Source: Anaerosalibacter massiliensis (GTDB taxonomy: Bacteria; Bacillota; Clostridia; Tissierellales; Sporanaerobacteraceae). Taken from it: DNA of 64,000 nucleotides. The notes below the pieces were generated by a model, which was not told the DNA's origin, ran no database searches, and saw only the letters and a program-made list of their open reading frames with translations. Below, in pieces: positions 17,115 through 24,648 of this stretch. The DNA is taken from contig CCEZ01000049.1 in the NCBI GenBank assembly GCA_000751555.1, positions 62,001 to 126,000 of the forward strand, in the 5' to 3' direction. The translations under genes were made by a program, and so were the position numbers. Numbering within the stretch: the stretch's first letter is position 1; every line of letters begins with the position of its first letter.

Positions 17115-19193
17115 ATGTTAATTTTGACTATTAGGCAAAAAGATATTTTAAAAGATATTTTAGATAAGCAAAAAATTAATATTAATGATGTAGCTAGAAA
17201 AAATAAAGTATCATCTAGAACTATATATAGAGATATTGAAAAAATTACCGAAGAATTGTCCTTATTAAACATGTCCTTGACTAAAGAAAAAAATAAATAT
17301 CTTATAAAGGGATGCCAAGATAATTTATTAGAGCTAGAACATATAATTTCCAACAACTATCATGAACTAACTCCTATAGAAAGGAAAAAATTAATACTTG
17401 CGGAGTTGCTAACTTCTAAAGAACCAATAAAGCTAGATTATTTTGCTAAGAAATTTAATCTTACTGCCCCTACAATTAGCTACTATCTAAACGATATAGA
17501 AAGGTGGATAAAAAAAGACAATATTTTTATAGTTTCAAAACCAGGAGTAGGTGTAAAAATAGAAGGCAGTGAAAAAAACATAAGAAAAGCAACTACAAAC
17601 TTTATATATGAAAATATAGAACTAGATTCTATAATGAAGTATGTACATGAGGATTATAATGAAAGTAAAAAAAATTTAAAAGACAGTAAATTATTAGATC
17701 TACTCGATTTAGAAGTTATATCACAAATAGAAAAATCTATTATAAAATTACAACAAAAATACAACTATCCTATACTTGATAAGGTATATATAAATCTGAC
17801 TATACATATTGCATTAGCAATAAAAAGGATAGAATCAGGAGAAGAGATTGTACTAGATACGGATACCTTAAATAATCTAAAAAGCACTAAAGAGTTTGAA
17901 ATGGCAAAAACTTTAACTAAATATATTGAAGAGGCTATAAACATTAGTCTACCAGAGGATGAAATAGGATATATTACAATGCACCTATTAGGATTAGATT
18001 ATAAAAGTTCTCATGATATGAAATATAAAGCTTTTATCGAAAAAATAGTCTCCACAATTATTAGAGAAGCCAATAAAATATTCCATATAGACTTTTTTCA
18101 AGATGAAATATTAATAAATGGTTTAACCAATCATCTTATGTATACAATGTTTAGAATTAGATCTAATTTGACTATTAGAAATCCTATGATAAAGGAAATA
18201 AAAGAAAAATATAGTTTACTATTTGAAAAAACTCAAAAAATAATAAAGGTTGTTGAAAGCAAATATAAAATAGATATTCCAGAAGATGAAGTAGGATATA
18301 TAACCATTCACTTTGGTGCTGCTATTGAAAGAATAGGAAACAATTTTAAAGTATATAATGTTGTAGTTGTGTGTTCTAGCGGTATAGGATCATCACAGAT
18401 GTTACTTTCAAAATTAGAAAATTTTCCTCAATTAAATATTTTAAAATCTTGTTCCTTAGTAGAGTTAGAAAATGTAATAAAAAATAATAAAATAGATTTA
18501 ATTATATCTACTATTCCTTTATCAAATTTAGATGTAAAAACTGTAGTAATAACACCACTTTTATTAGATGATGATATACGAAAAATAGAACAAAAATTAA
18601 GTATTCCTAATCTTCTTAATATTCAATCTAATAATGAGTATAAACCCAATGGCAAAAGAAAAAGCCAATTAAAAAATCTTGCTATATATGGAGCCAATAT
18701 TATAGAAATTCTAAATAATACTGATATGATAGTACACAAATCAAAAGACACTAAAAATATTATAGAGGAACTATTAGATATTCATTGTACAAATAAGAAA
18801 ATAACTAAATATGAGAAAAATAAAATATTAAAGGCATTAATAAAAAGGAATCAATTAGCTCCAATTATACTACCCAACAAAAAATTTGTATTATACCATT
18901 TAGCTACTGATTATGTAAATGAAATATTAATAACTGTAGGAAAATTTAAAAATTTAGTTGATATGAAAAACATATTAGGTAAAAACGAACCAATTTCTAC
19001 ATCCTTTTTATTAATTGCTCCTAAAAATAAAAAAAGTATTGAAACTTTAGGAGATCTTTCCTCAGCCATAATTGAAGATGATAAATTTGTTGAAGAACTG
19101 CACAACTCTAAAAATAAAAAAGAAGTGCTTATGTCCTTAGAGAATACTTTACTTTTTAAATATTATAAAGAAATAAGGAGAGTGATATATTGA
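17115..19193 (+). CDS. PRD-containing PTS-regulated transcription activator (LicR/MtlR type)
   Basis: A 692-aa regulator in this order: HTH (residues 1-60, NDVARKNKVSSRTIYRDIEK), second Mga-like HTH (about 85-140), PRD1 (about 185-300; HIALAIKRIE, EDEIGYITMH), PRD2 (about 310-410; EDEVGYITIH), an EIIB-like domain with the phosphorylatable Cys in VVCSSGIGSSQML, and a C-terminal EIIA-like domain (540-690; YHLATDYVNE). Such proteins activate a PTS operon when the sugar is transported and EIIB is dephosphorylated. The following PTS genes overlap or abut it, so it controls its own operon. ATG start after AAGGGG. Confidence 0.92.
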   Translation: MLILTIRQKDILKDILDKQKININDVARKNKVSSRTIYRDIEKITEELSLLNMSLTKEKNKYLIKGCQDNLLELEHIISNNYHELTPIERKKLILAELLTSKEPIKLDYFAKKFNLTAPTISYYLNDIERWIKKDNIFIVSKPGVGVKIEGSEKNIRKATTNFIYENIELDSIMKYVHEDYNESKKNLKDSKLLDLLDLEVISQIEKSIIKLQQKYNYPILDKVYINLTIHIALAIKRIESGEEIVLDTDTLNNLKSTKEFEMAKTLTKYIEEAINISLPEDEIGYITMHLLGLDYKSSHDMKYKAFIEKIVSTIIREANKIFHIDFFQDEILINGLTNHLMYTMFRIRSNLTIRNPMIKEIKEKYSLLFEKTQKIIKVVESKYKIDIPEDEVGYITIHFGAAIERIGNNFKVYNVVVVCSSGIGSSQMLLSKLENFPQLNILKSCSLVELENVIKNNKIDLIISTIPLSNLDVKTVVITPLLLDDDIRKIEQKLSIPNLLNIQSNNEYKPNGKRKSQLKNLAIYGANIIEILNNTDMIVHKSKDTKNIIEELLDIHCTNKKITKYEKNKILKALIKRNQLAPIILPNKKFVLYHLATDYVNEILITVGKFKNLVDMKNILGKNEPISTSFLLIAPKNKKSIETLGDLSSAIIEDDKFVEELHNSKNKKEVLMSLENTLLFKYYKEIRRVIY

Positions 19194-19429
19194 ATCTAGA
19201 TAAAAAAATAAGTATTTCTCAATTTCAAATAAAACTTTTTACAATGCTTTTAACTATTGTATGGCTAGGAATAGGTATTTACACTTTATTTAAATATGAT
19301 TATAAGATTGGGGTACCCATGATAATTTTTAGTTCTATGTTTTTGATAGTTTTTAAACTTATTCAAAAATATTCCACAAAAATGCTTAAAATCTATAATA
19401 ACAATTTAGAAAATAAGGGAGGAAAATAA
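19190..19429 (+). CDS. Small two-span membrane protein within the PTS operon
   Basis: A 79-aa protein starting at TTG (19190-19192), which overlaps the regulator's TGA stop and sits 9 nt after AAGGAG. Two hydrophobic helices are at about residues 14-33 and 40-57, with Lys-rich ends, so both termini are probably inside. I do not recognise a family. Its stop is 1 bp from the EIIB start, so it is translated with the PTS. It might assist EIIC or be a remnant; both are guesses. Confidence 0.7.
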   Translation: MNLDKKISISQFQIKLFTMLLTIVWLGIGIYTLFKYDYKIGVPMIIFSSMFLIVFKLIQKYSTKMLKIYNNNLENKGGK

Positions 19430-19430
19430 T

Positions 19431-19736
19431 ATGAAAGCTATTATATTATGTAGCTGGGGCGCTACATCTAGTAGTTTAGCTAAAAATGTAAATGATGAAG
19501 CAAAAAAACAAAATATAGATTTGGAAGTAGATGCAGGAAGTACAATAGATTTTAAGAAAAAAGCCAATAATTACGATGTAGCTTTATTAGAACCTCAAAT
19601 ACGCCATCTTAAAAAAGAAATTGAAGAAATAGGTGAAAAACATAATGTAAAAATTGATTTAATAGATATGCAAGCCTTTGCCACTTTTAATGGTAAAAAA
19701 GTATTAGATCAAATACTAAATCTATTTAAAAAATAA
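19431..19736 (+). CDS. PTS lactose/cellobiose-family EIIB
   Basis: A 101-aa cytosolic phosphocarrier. The phosphorylated Cys7 is in ILCSWGATSSSLAK, the P-loop of the lactose/cellobiose class. It takes phosphate from EIIA and passes it to the sugar bound in EIIC. ATG start after GGGAGG. Between the small membrane protein and EIIC with 1- and 17-bp gaps, so co-translated. Confidence 0.93.
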   Translation: MKAIILCSWGATSSSLAKNVNDEAKKQNIDLEVDAGSTIDFKKKANNYDVALLEPQIRHLKKEIEEIGEKHNVKIDLIDMQAFATFNGKKVLDQILNLFKK

Positions 19737-19753
19737 GATTGGAGGTATAAAAA

Positions 19754-21058
19754 TTGAAAAATAATTCTTTTATGGGTTGGATGGAAAACAAACTTATGCC
19801 AATATTAGCTAAAATTGCACAAAATATTTATCTACAATCAATCAGAGATGCTTTTGCAGTATTTGCGTTGCCAGTAATAATTACTGGAGCTCTTTTTTTA
19901 ATTATTGCTAATCCACCTGTTGCAATAAAATGGGGCTTCATACAAGCATGGGCTAAAGCTATAGAACCTATTCAAGGGCAAATATTGATACCTTTTCAAT
20001 TAACTTTCGGATTGATGTCTTTGATGGTAGCTTTTGGAACTGCCTATAGTTTAGCATCTAGATGGGATTTAGACGATACTATTGCAGGTATTATATCAAT
20101 GCTATCCTTTTTAATAGTTAGTTTCCCTGCAACAGATATTACTAAAATTCCTTTTGGAGAGATATTAGATTATTTAGGAGGTCAAGGATTATTTGTCGCC
20201 ATATTAGTAGGTATTGCTACTACTTGGATTATTAAAATATTTACTCAAAAAGGTTTAGTATTCGAAATGCCTGCAGGTGTTCCACCTTATGTAACAAGAA
20301 CCTTTAGATCCTTAATCCCATTTTTCGTAACAACTACATTGTTCTGGGTTATTGGGTGGATAGTATGGTCTAATTTCAATGTTACACTCCCCCAATTGAT
20401 ACTGGATTTATTTAAACCAATAGTCGCTGTTTCTGATAGTTACCCTGCTGCCTTAGCTCAAATCGTTTTAATGATGCTTCTATGGTCTTTAGGAATACAT
20501 GGTATGAATGTAGTATCATCAGTAGCCTATCCATTCTGGATGACTCAACTAGCTGCCAATGCTGAAGCAGCAGTATCTGGTCAAGCCTTACCAGGTATTG
20601 TTACAGAACCTTTCTTCCATATGTTTGCCCACATAGGTGGTTCTGGGTTAACTTGGCCTCTGGTAATAATGTTCTTACTGTCTAAATCAGAACAGTTAAA
20701 AAACATTGGAAAAACTTCTTTAATACCTGCAATTTTCAACATAAATGAACCTGTAATATTTGGGGCACCTTTAGTGCTAAATCCAATAATGTTTATACCA
20801 TTTATATTGGCACCAGCTGTATCCACAACTATAAATTATATTGCTTTTGCTACAAATCTTGTTCCTAGAACTATTATACAACCACCTTTTACAGTACCAA
20901 TATTCTTAGGTGGAATAATAGCTACAGGTAGCTGGAAGGGAGCATTGTTACAATTAATAAATTTAATAATTGCTAGTTTTATATACTATCCCTTCTTTAA
21001 AACTTATGAATCACAGCTAGTGAAAAATGAAATGGAAGTAAAGGCAAATTCTAACTAG
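19754..21058 (+). CDS. PTS lactose/cellobiose-family EIIC permease
   Basis: A 434-aa integral membrane permease with about ten hydrophobic segments. Signs of the Lac class are the N-terminal NIYLQSIRDAFAVFALPVII, the conserved SLGIHGMN near 235 and the substrate loop FNINEPVIFGAPLVLNPIMF near 320-340. Start is TTG after GGAGGT with 7-nt spacing. The likely substrates are beta-glucosides or other disaccharides; no phospho-glycosidase is in the operon to narrow this down. Confidence 0.93.
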   Translation: MKNNSFMGWMENKLMPILAKIAQNIYLQSIRDAFAVFALPVIITGALFLIIANPPVAIKWGFIQAWAKAIEPIQGQILIPFQLTFGLMSLMVAFGTAYSLASRWDLDDTIAGIISMLSFLIVSFPATDITKIPFGEILDYLGGQGLFVAILVGIATTWIIKIFTQKGLVFEMPAGVPPYVTRTFRSLIPFFVTTTLFWVIGWIVWSNFNVTLPQLILDLFKPIVAVSDSYPAALAQIVLMMLLWSLGIHGMNVVSSVAYPFWMTQLAANAEAAVSGQALPGIVTEPFFHMFAHIGGSGLTWPLVIMFLLSKSEQLKNIGKTSLIPAIFNINEPVIFGAPLVLNPIMFIPFILAPAVSTTINYIAFATNLVPRTIIQPPFTVPIFLGGIIATGSWKGALLQLINLIIASFIYYPFFKTYESQLVKNEMEVKANSN

Positions 21059-21086
21059 ATAAGGTACTACTTAGGAGGTAAACCAT

Positions 21087-21407
21087 ATGACTGAAAAAAG
21101 TTTAAATTTAGAAGAAATCGTATTCAATTTAGTCCTTCATGCTGGAAACGCTAGAGCTAAAGCTTATGAAGCACTAGATGCGGCAGAAGAAGGAAAATTT
21201 GAAAAATCTGAAAAACTATTATATGAAGCAGATGAAGAATTCACACAAGGGCATAAATATCAAAGTTTATTGATACAAGGAAAAATTAGCGAACAGCCAA
21301 GTTTCTTAATAATTCATTCTCAAGATCATCTAATGACTGCTATGGCAGAAAAAAATTTAATAAAAAGATTTATAAAAATATATAAGAAATTAGACAAGAA
21401 TAACTAA
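21087..21407 (+). CDS. PTS lactose/cellobiose-family EIIA
   Basis: A 106-aa helical phosphocarrier. LVLHAGNARAKAYEALDAAE is the trimer core and HSQDHLMTAM (residues 77-86) carries the phosphorylated His. It receives phosphate from HPr and gives it to EIIB. Last gene of the operon. Its final codons lie inside a 64-bp perfect palindrome that also covers the end of the opposite gene. Confidence 0.93.
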   Translation: MTEKSLNLEEIVFNLVLHAGNARAKAYEALDAAEEGKFEKSEKLLYEADEEFTQGHKYQSLLIQGKISEQPSFLIIHSQDHLMTAMAEKNLIKRFIKIYKKLDKNN

Positions 21408-21454
21408 AAAATATAGTCCAATATTGGACTATATTTTTTAGTTATTCTTGTCTA
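21391..21454. terminator. 64-bp perfect palindrome, two-way terminator between convergent genes
   Basis: 32-bp arms (21391-21422 and 21423-21454) pair without any mismatch and without a loop; the centre is CCAATATTGG. Each strand ends the stem with TATATTTTTTAG. The palindrome contains the stop codons of both EIIA and the sugar isomerase; the same bases are read in different frames as LDKNN-stop and DRQE-stop. Confidence 0.85.
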
Positions 21455-22227
21455 TCTTTAAGCTTTTTCACTGATTCTACCAAGGCTTCAGTAGTTTTGG
21501 TTTCTATCACTACAGTTAAATTATTCTCTTTAGCAAATTTTAGCCTTTCATCTAATGGAATAGTTCCTGTAAAAAGAACTTGATGATCACTTTTTCTATC
21601 ATAATCATGAAAATGCATATGTTTAACTTTCTGAGGATTCTTTAAATATATTTTTTCCATTTTATATCCCCACATAGCATCATGACCTATATCCCAAGTA
21701 AAATATACTTTAGGAATATTGCAAAGACTTTCATAAGCTTTTTCTACAAATTTGTGTACTTGCATATTTTCTACACATATTTTTATTCCTAAAGGTTCAG
21801 CAATATCTCTTATTTGTACAATAGAACCTAAAAATTTCTCATAAAAAAACTTTTCATTCTTTTCATATACAAAAATTTTTTCATGAGGCAACGTAAAATA
21901 TACTCCCGGGTTTAAATGAAGATTTATTTTCTCTACTCCAAACTCAGCTCCCCATCTAGCAATAGATTGAAACAATCTTATATTAGCTTGTCCTATTTCT
22001 TCATAAAAATATCCAAAATCTATATCTTCAGGAAAATGAATGGTAAATTCTATATCATACTTATTTTTTAACTTTGATAATTCTTTTGATGATATATACT
22101 CAGGCATACAATAGGGTAAATTCATATTTAACTCTATAAAATCCAGACCTAATTCTTTACATAAAATAATATTATCAATAATATTATCTTTTTCTATTAA
22201 TGTTGGCATTCCAAGTTTACAACCCAT
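21442..22227 (-). CDS. Sugar phosphate isomerase/epimerase (xylose isomerase-like TIM barrel)
   Basis: A 261-aa AP-endonuclease-2-type TIM barrel protein. Metal-ligand segments are LDFIELNMNLP near residue 32, INLHLNPG near 102, KICVENMQ near 150, FTWDIGHDAMWG near 180, HMHFHDYDRKSDHQ near 205 and VVIETKT near 243. Convergent with the PTS operon, so a shared sugar pathway is possible but unproven. A short ORF with a good ribosome binding site ends 45 bp upstream on the same strand. The substrate is unknown. Confidence 0.85.
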   Translation of the reverse strand: MGCKLGMPTLIEKDNIIDNIILCKELGLDFIELNMNLPYCMPEYISSKELSKLKNKYDIEFTIHFPEDIDFGYFYEEIGQANIRLFQSIARWGAEFGVEKINLHLNPGVYFTLPHEKIFVYEKNEKFFYEKFLGSIVQIRDIAEPLGIKICVENMQVHKFVEKAYESLCNIPKVYFTWDIGHDAMWGYKMEKIYLKNPQKVKHMHFHDYDRKSDHQVLFTGTIPLDERLKFAKENNLTVVIETKTTEALVESVKKLKDRQE

Positions 22228-22272
22228 ATTAATTCCCCCATATAATTTATAGTATCATCAAATATTATTTTA

Positions 22273-22365
22273 TTATGATATGTATTTAGTACATCCTCTA
22301 ATAATAAAAAGTGAATTTTTAATTTTTCTCCTCATGGTTTTTATATCCCTTTTAATTCTACTCAT
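22273..22365 (-). CDS. Small basic hypothetical peptide (30 aa)
   Basis: ATG at 22363-22365, 6 nt after GGAGG, opens a 30-codon frame that begins MSRIKRDIKTMRRKIK and ends CTKYIS. Eleven of 30 residues are Lys or Arg, with one Cys. It lies 45 bp upstream of the sugar isomerase on the same strand. I recognise no family. The strong ribosome binding site is the only support; it could also be a leader peptide or chance. Confidence 0.35.
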   Translation of the reverse strand: MSRIKRDIKTMRRKIKNSLFIIRGCTKYIS

Positions 22366-22803
22366 ATAATTCCTCCATACCCAAACTTCAATCTGTGATA
22401 TTCATACAAAATTACCTAAAGCATAGATTCAATTAGCAAACATATTTTCAGTATTTATACCCACATGATTAACCTTTTATTTTTATAAAGCATAAATTTT
22501 TATCTTATTTTATCTATTATTCTAAAACATTCTTCTATCTAAGCTAGTTTTGTTTTTTAGGTTATTACTTTATATAAAAGATGTTGGGAGAATTTAAAAC
22601 TTAAAGTTATTTTAGTAGACAAAGAAATTAATTTTAAGTAACTAGATTAAAATAAATGCTCTTTTCTATTTTAGCATTACATCTATTTTACCAGAAAAGA
22701 GCACTTACTTAACTTTAAAATAATATATTAATTATTAAATGTCTAATACTATAAAATAAATTTTACCATCTTGAAAATATAAAATTTAGGCAAAAGGACA
22801 GTT
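22366..22803. other. AT-rich intergenic stretch with one loose hairpin
   Basis: About 440 bp without a supportable gene. The one structure is an 11-bp inverted repeat TGCTCTTTTCT/AGAAAAGAGCA (22657-22667 with 22693-22703) with a 25-nt loop, which may end transcription of the ABC exporter operon about 100 bp upstream. Nothing else stands out. Confidence 0.5.
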
Positions 22804-24648
22804 TTAAGATACCTCTACATCTTCAAATTGACTATTATAAAGTGAAGAATAGAATCCATCTTTTGATAATAGATCTTCATGGCTACCTTGTTCTATAATA
22901 TCTCCGTCTTTCATAACCAGAATTAAATCTGCATCTTTTATAGTTGAAAGTCTATGAGCAATTATAAAGGCTGTTTTACCTTTCATAAGATTTTCCATAG
23001 CTTTCTGGATAAGTATTTCAGTCCTAGTATCTACAGAAGATGTAGCTTCATCCAATATTAGCACCTTAGGATCTGAGAGAATTGCCCTTGCTATAGTAAG
23101 AAGCTGTTTCTGCCCTTGAGATATGTTACTTGCCTCTTCATTTATAACCATATTATAGCCATCTGGCAAAGTCTTTATAAATCTGTGAGCATGAGCTAAT
23201 TTTGCAGCTCTAACTACTTCTTCATCTGTGGCATCCAGCCTTCCATATCTTATATTCTCCATTATAGTACCACTAAAAAGCCATGTATCCTGTAAAACCA
23301 TACCAAAATTCTTTCTTAAATCGCCTCTGGAAAAATCTTTTATATCATGTCCATCAAGAAGGATTCTACCTTCATTTAAATCATAAAATCTCATAAGAAG
23401 TTTAACTATAGTAGTTTTTCCTGCTCCAGTAGGTCCAACAATAGCAACTTTTTGCCCTACTTCAATGTCTTGAGAAAAATCATTTATTATTATCTTATTT
23501 TCATCATAACCAAACTTGACATTTTCAAAAGTTACTCTCCCACCTATTTCTTTAAGTTTAACACGACCTTGAGATTCCTTTATTTCCTCCTCTTCATCTA
23601 AGAATTCAAATACCCTTTCTGCTGCAGCCATAGTAGATTGTAATACATTACTTATTTGGGCTACTTGAGTTATAGGCTGGGTAAAACTCCTTATATATTG
23701 AATAAAAGAAAGTATATCTCCTACTTCTATAGTTCCTCTTATAGCAAGCCAACCTCCCAAAATTGAAACTCCAACATATCCTAAATTGCCAACAAAACTC
23801 ATAATAGGCATCATCATCCCTGATAGAAATTGAGCCTTCCAAGCAGAATCATAAAGTTTTGCATTAATATCTTCAAATTCTGAAACTACTTGTTCCTTGG
23901 CATTAAAAGCACTCATTATATTGTGTCCAGCATATACTTCTTCTATATGTCCATTAACTTCTCCAAGGGATTGTTGTTGTGTTTTAAAATATTTTTGACT
24001 TCTTTTAACTACAGCCATTACTATAACCATTGATATAGGTAAAATCAAAAGTGCAACAATAGTCATCTGCCAACTTATAGATAACATCATAATGAGTACA
24101 CCTACTAAAGTAGTAGCAGATGTTATTATTTGGCTTAAACTTTGATTTAAGGATTGACTTATTGTATCTACATCATTGGTCACCCTTGATAATACATCAC
24201 CATAACTAACTGAGTCAAAGTATTTAAGAGGCAACTTGTTCACTTTTCGAGAAATTTCTGTTCTTAAATTATAGGATACCTTTTGAGAAACTCCAGTTAC
24301 TATAAAACCTTGTATATAAGAAAATAATGCAGATAGTACATACAATCCTATTAGAGTTAAAATTATGTTTCCTATATAATTAAAGTCAATTCCTTTGCCA
24401 CCAGATACCTTTGATATTAATCCTTCAAATATTTTAGTTGTTGCTTTTCCTAATATTTTGGGACCTGCTATTGAAAAAACTGTACTTCCTATAGCAAAGA
24501 TTATTACAATAGCTAGTTTGATTCTATAAGGCTTTAAATAATTGAGAAGTTTAGAGAAAGTTCCTTTAAAATCTTTTGGTTTCTCAAACTTTCCTCCCAT
24601 ATGTCCATGACCTTTTGGTCCTCTATTTCTATTATTGGTTTTACTCAT
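22804..24648 (-). CDS. ABC exporter half-transporter with intact catalytic site (heterodimer partner 2)
   Basis: A 614-aa exporter subunit: six membrane segments (about 40-340), then an ATPase domain. Walker A is GPTGAGKTT, the signature is the unusual SQGQK in NISQGQKQL, Walker B VLILDEATSSVDT keeps the catalytic Glu, and the switch His is in IIAHRLST. The frame runs on to 24702, but that lies inside the upstream gene; the ATG at 24646-24648, 9 nt after GGAGG, is the real start and overlaps the partner's stop by 8 bp. The N-terminal tail before the membrane domain is His/Gly/Lys-rich. It pairs with the next entry. Confidence 0.93.
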   Translation of the reverse strand: MSKTNNRNRGPKGHGHMGGKFEKPKDFKGTFSKLLNYLKPYRIKLAIVIIFAIGSTVFSIAGPKILGKATTKIFEGLISKVSGGKGIDFNYIGNIILTLIGLYVLSALFSYIQGFIVTGVSQKVSYNLRTEISRKVNKLPLKYFDSVSYGDVLSRVTNDVDTISQSLNQSLSQIITSATTLVGVLIMMLSISWQMTIVALLILPISMVIVMAVVKRSQKYFKTQQQSLGEVNGHIEEVYAGHNIMSAFNAKEQVVSEFEDINAKLYDSAWKAQFLSGMMMPIMSFVGNLGYVGVSILGGWLAIRGTIEVGDILSFIQYIRSFTQPITQVAQISNVLQSTMAAAERVFEFLDEEEEIKESQGRVKLKEIGGRVTFENVKFGYDENKIIINDFSQDIEVGQKVAIVGPTGAGKTTIVKLLMRFYDLNEGRILLDGHDIKDFSRGDLRKNFGMVLQDTWLFSGTIMENIRYGRLDATDEEVVRAAKLAHAHRFIKTLPDGYNMVINEEASNISQGQKQLLTIARAILSDPKVLILDEATSSVDTRTEILIQKAMENLMKGKTAFIIAHRLSTIKDADLILVMKDGDIIEQGSHEDLLSKDGFYSSLYNSQFEDVEVS

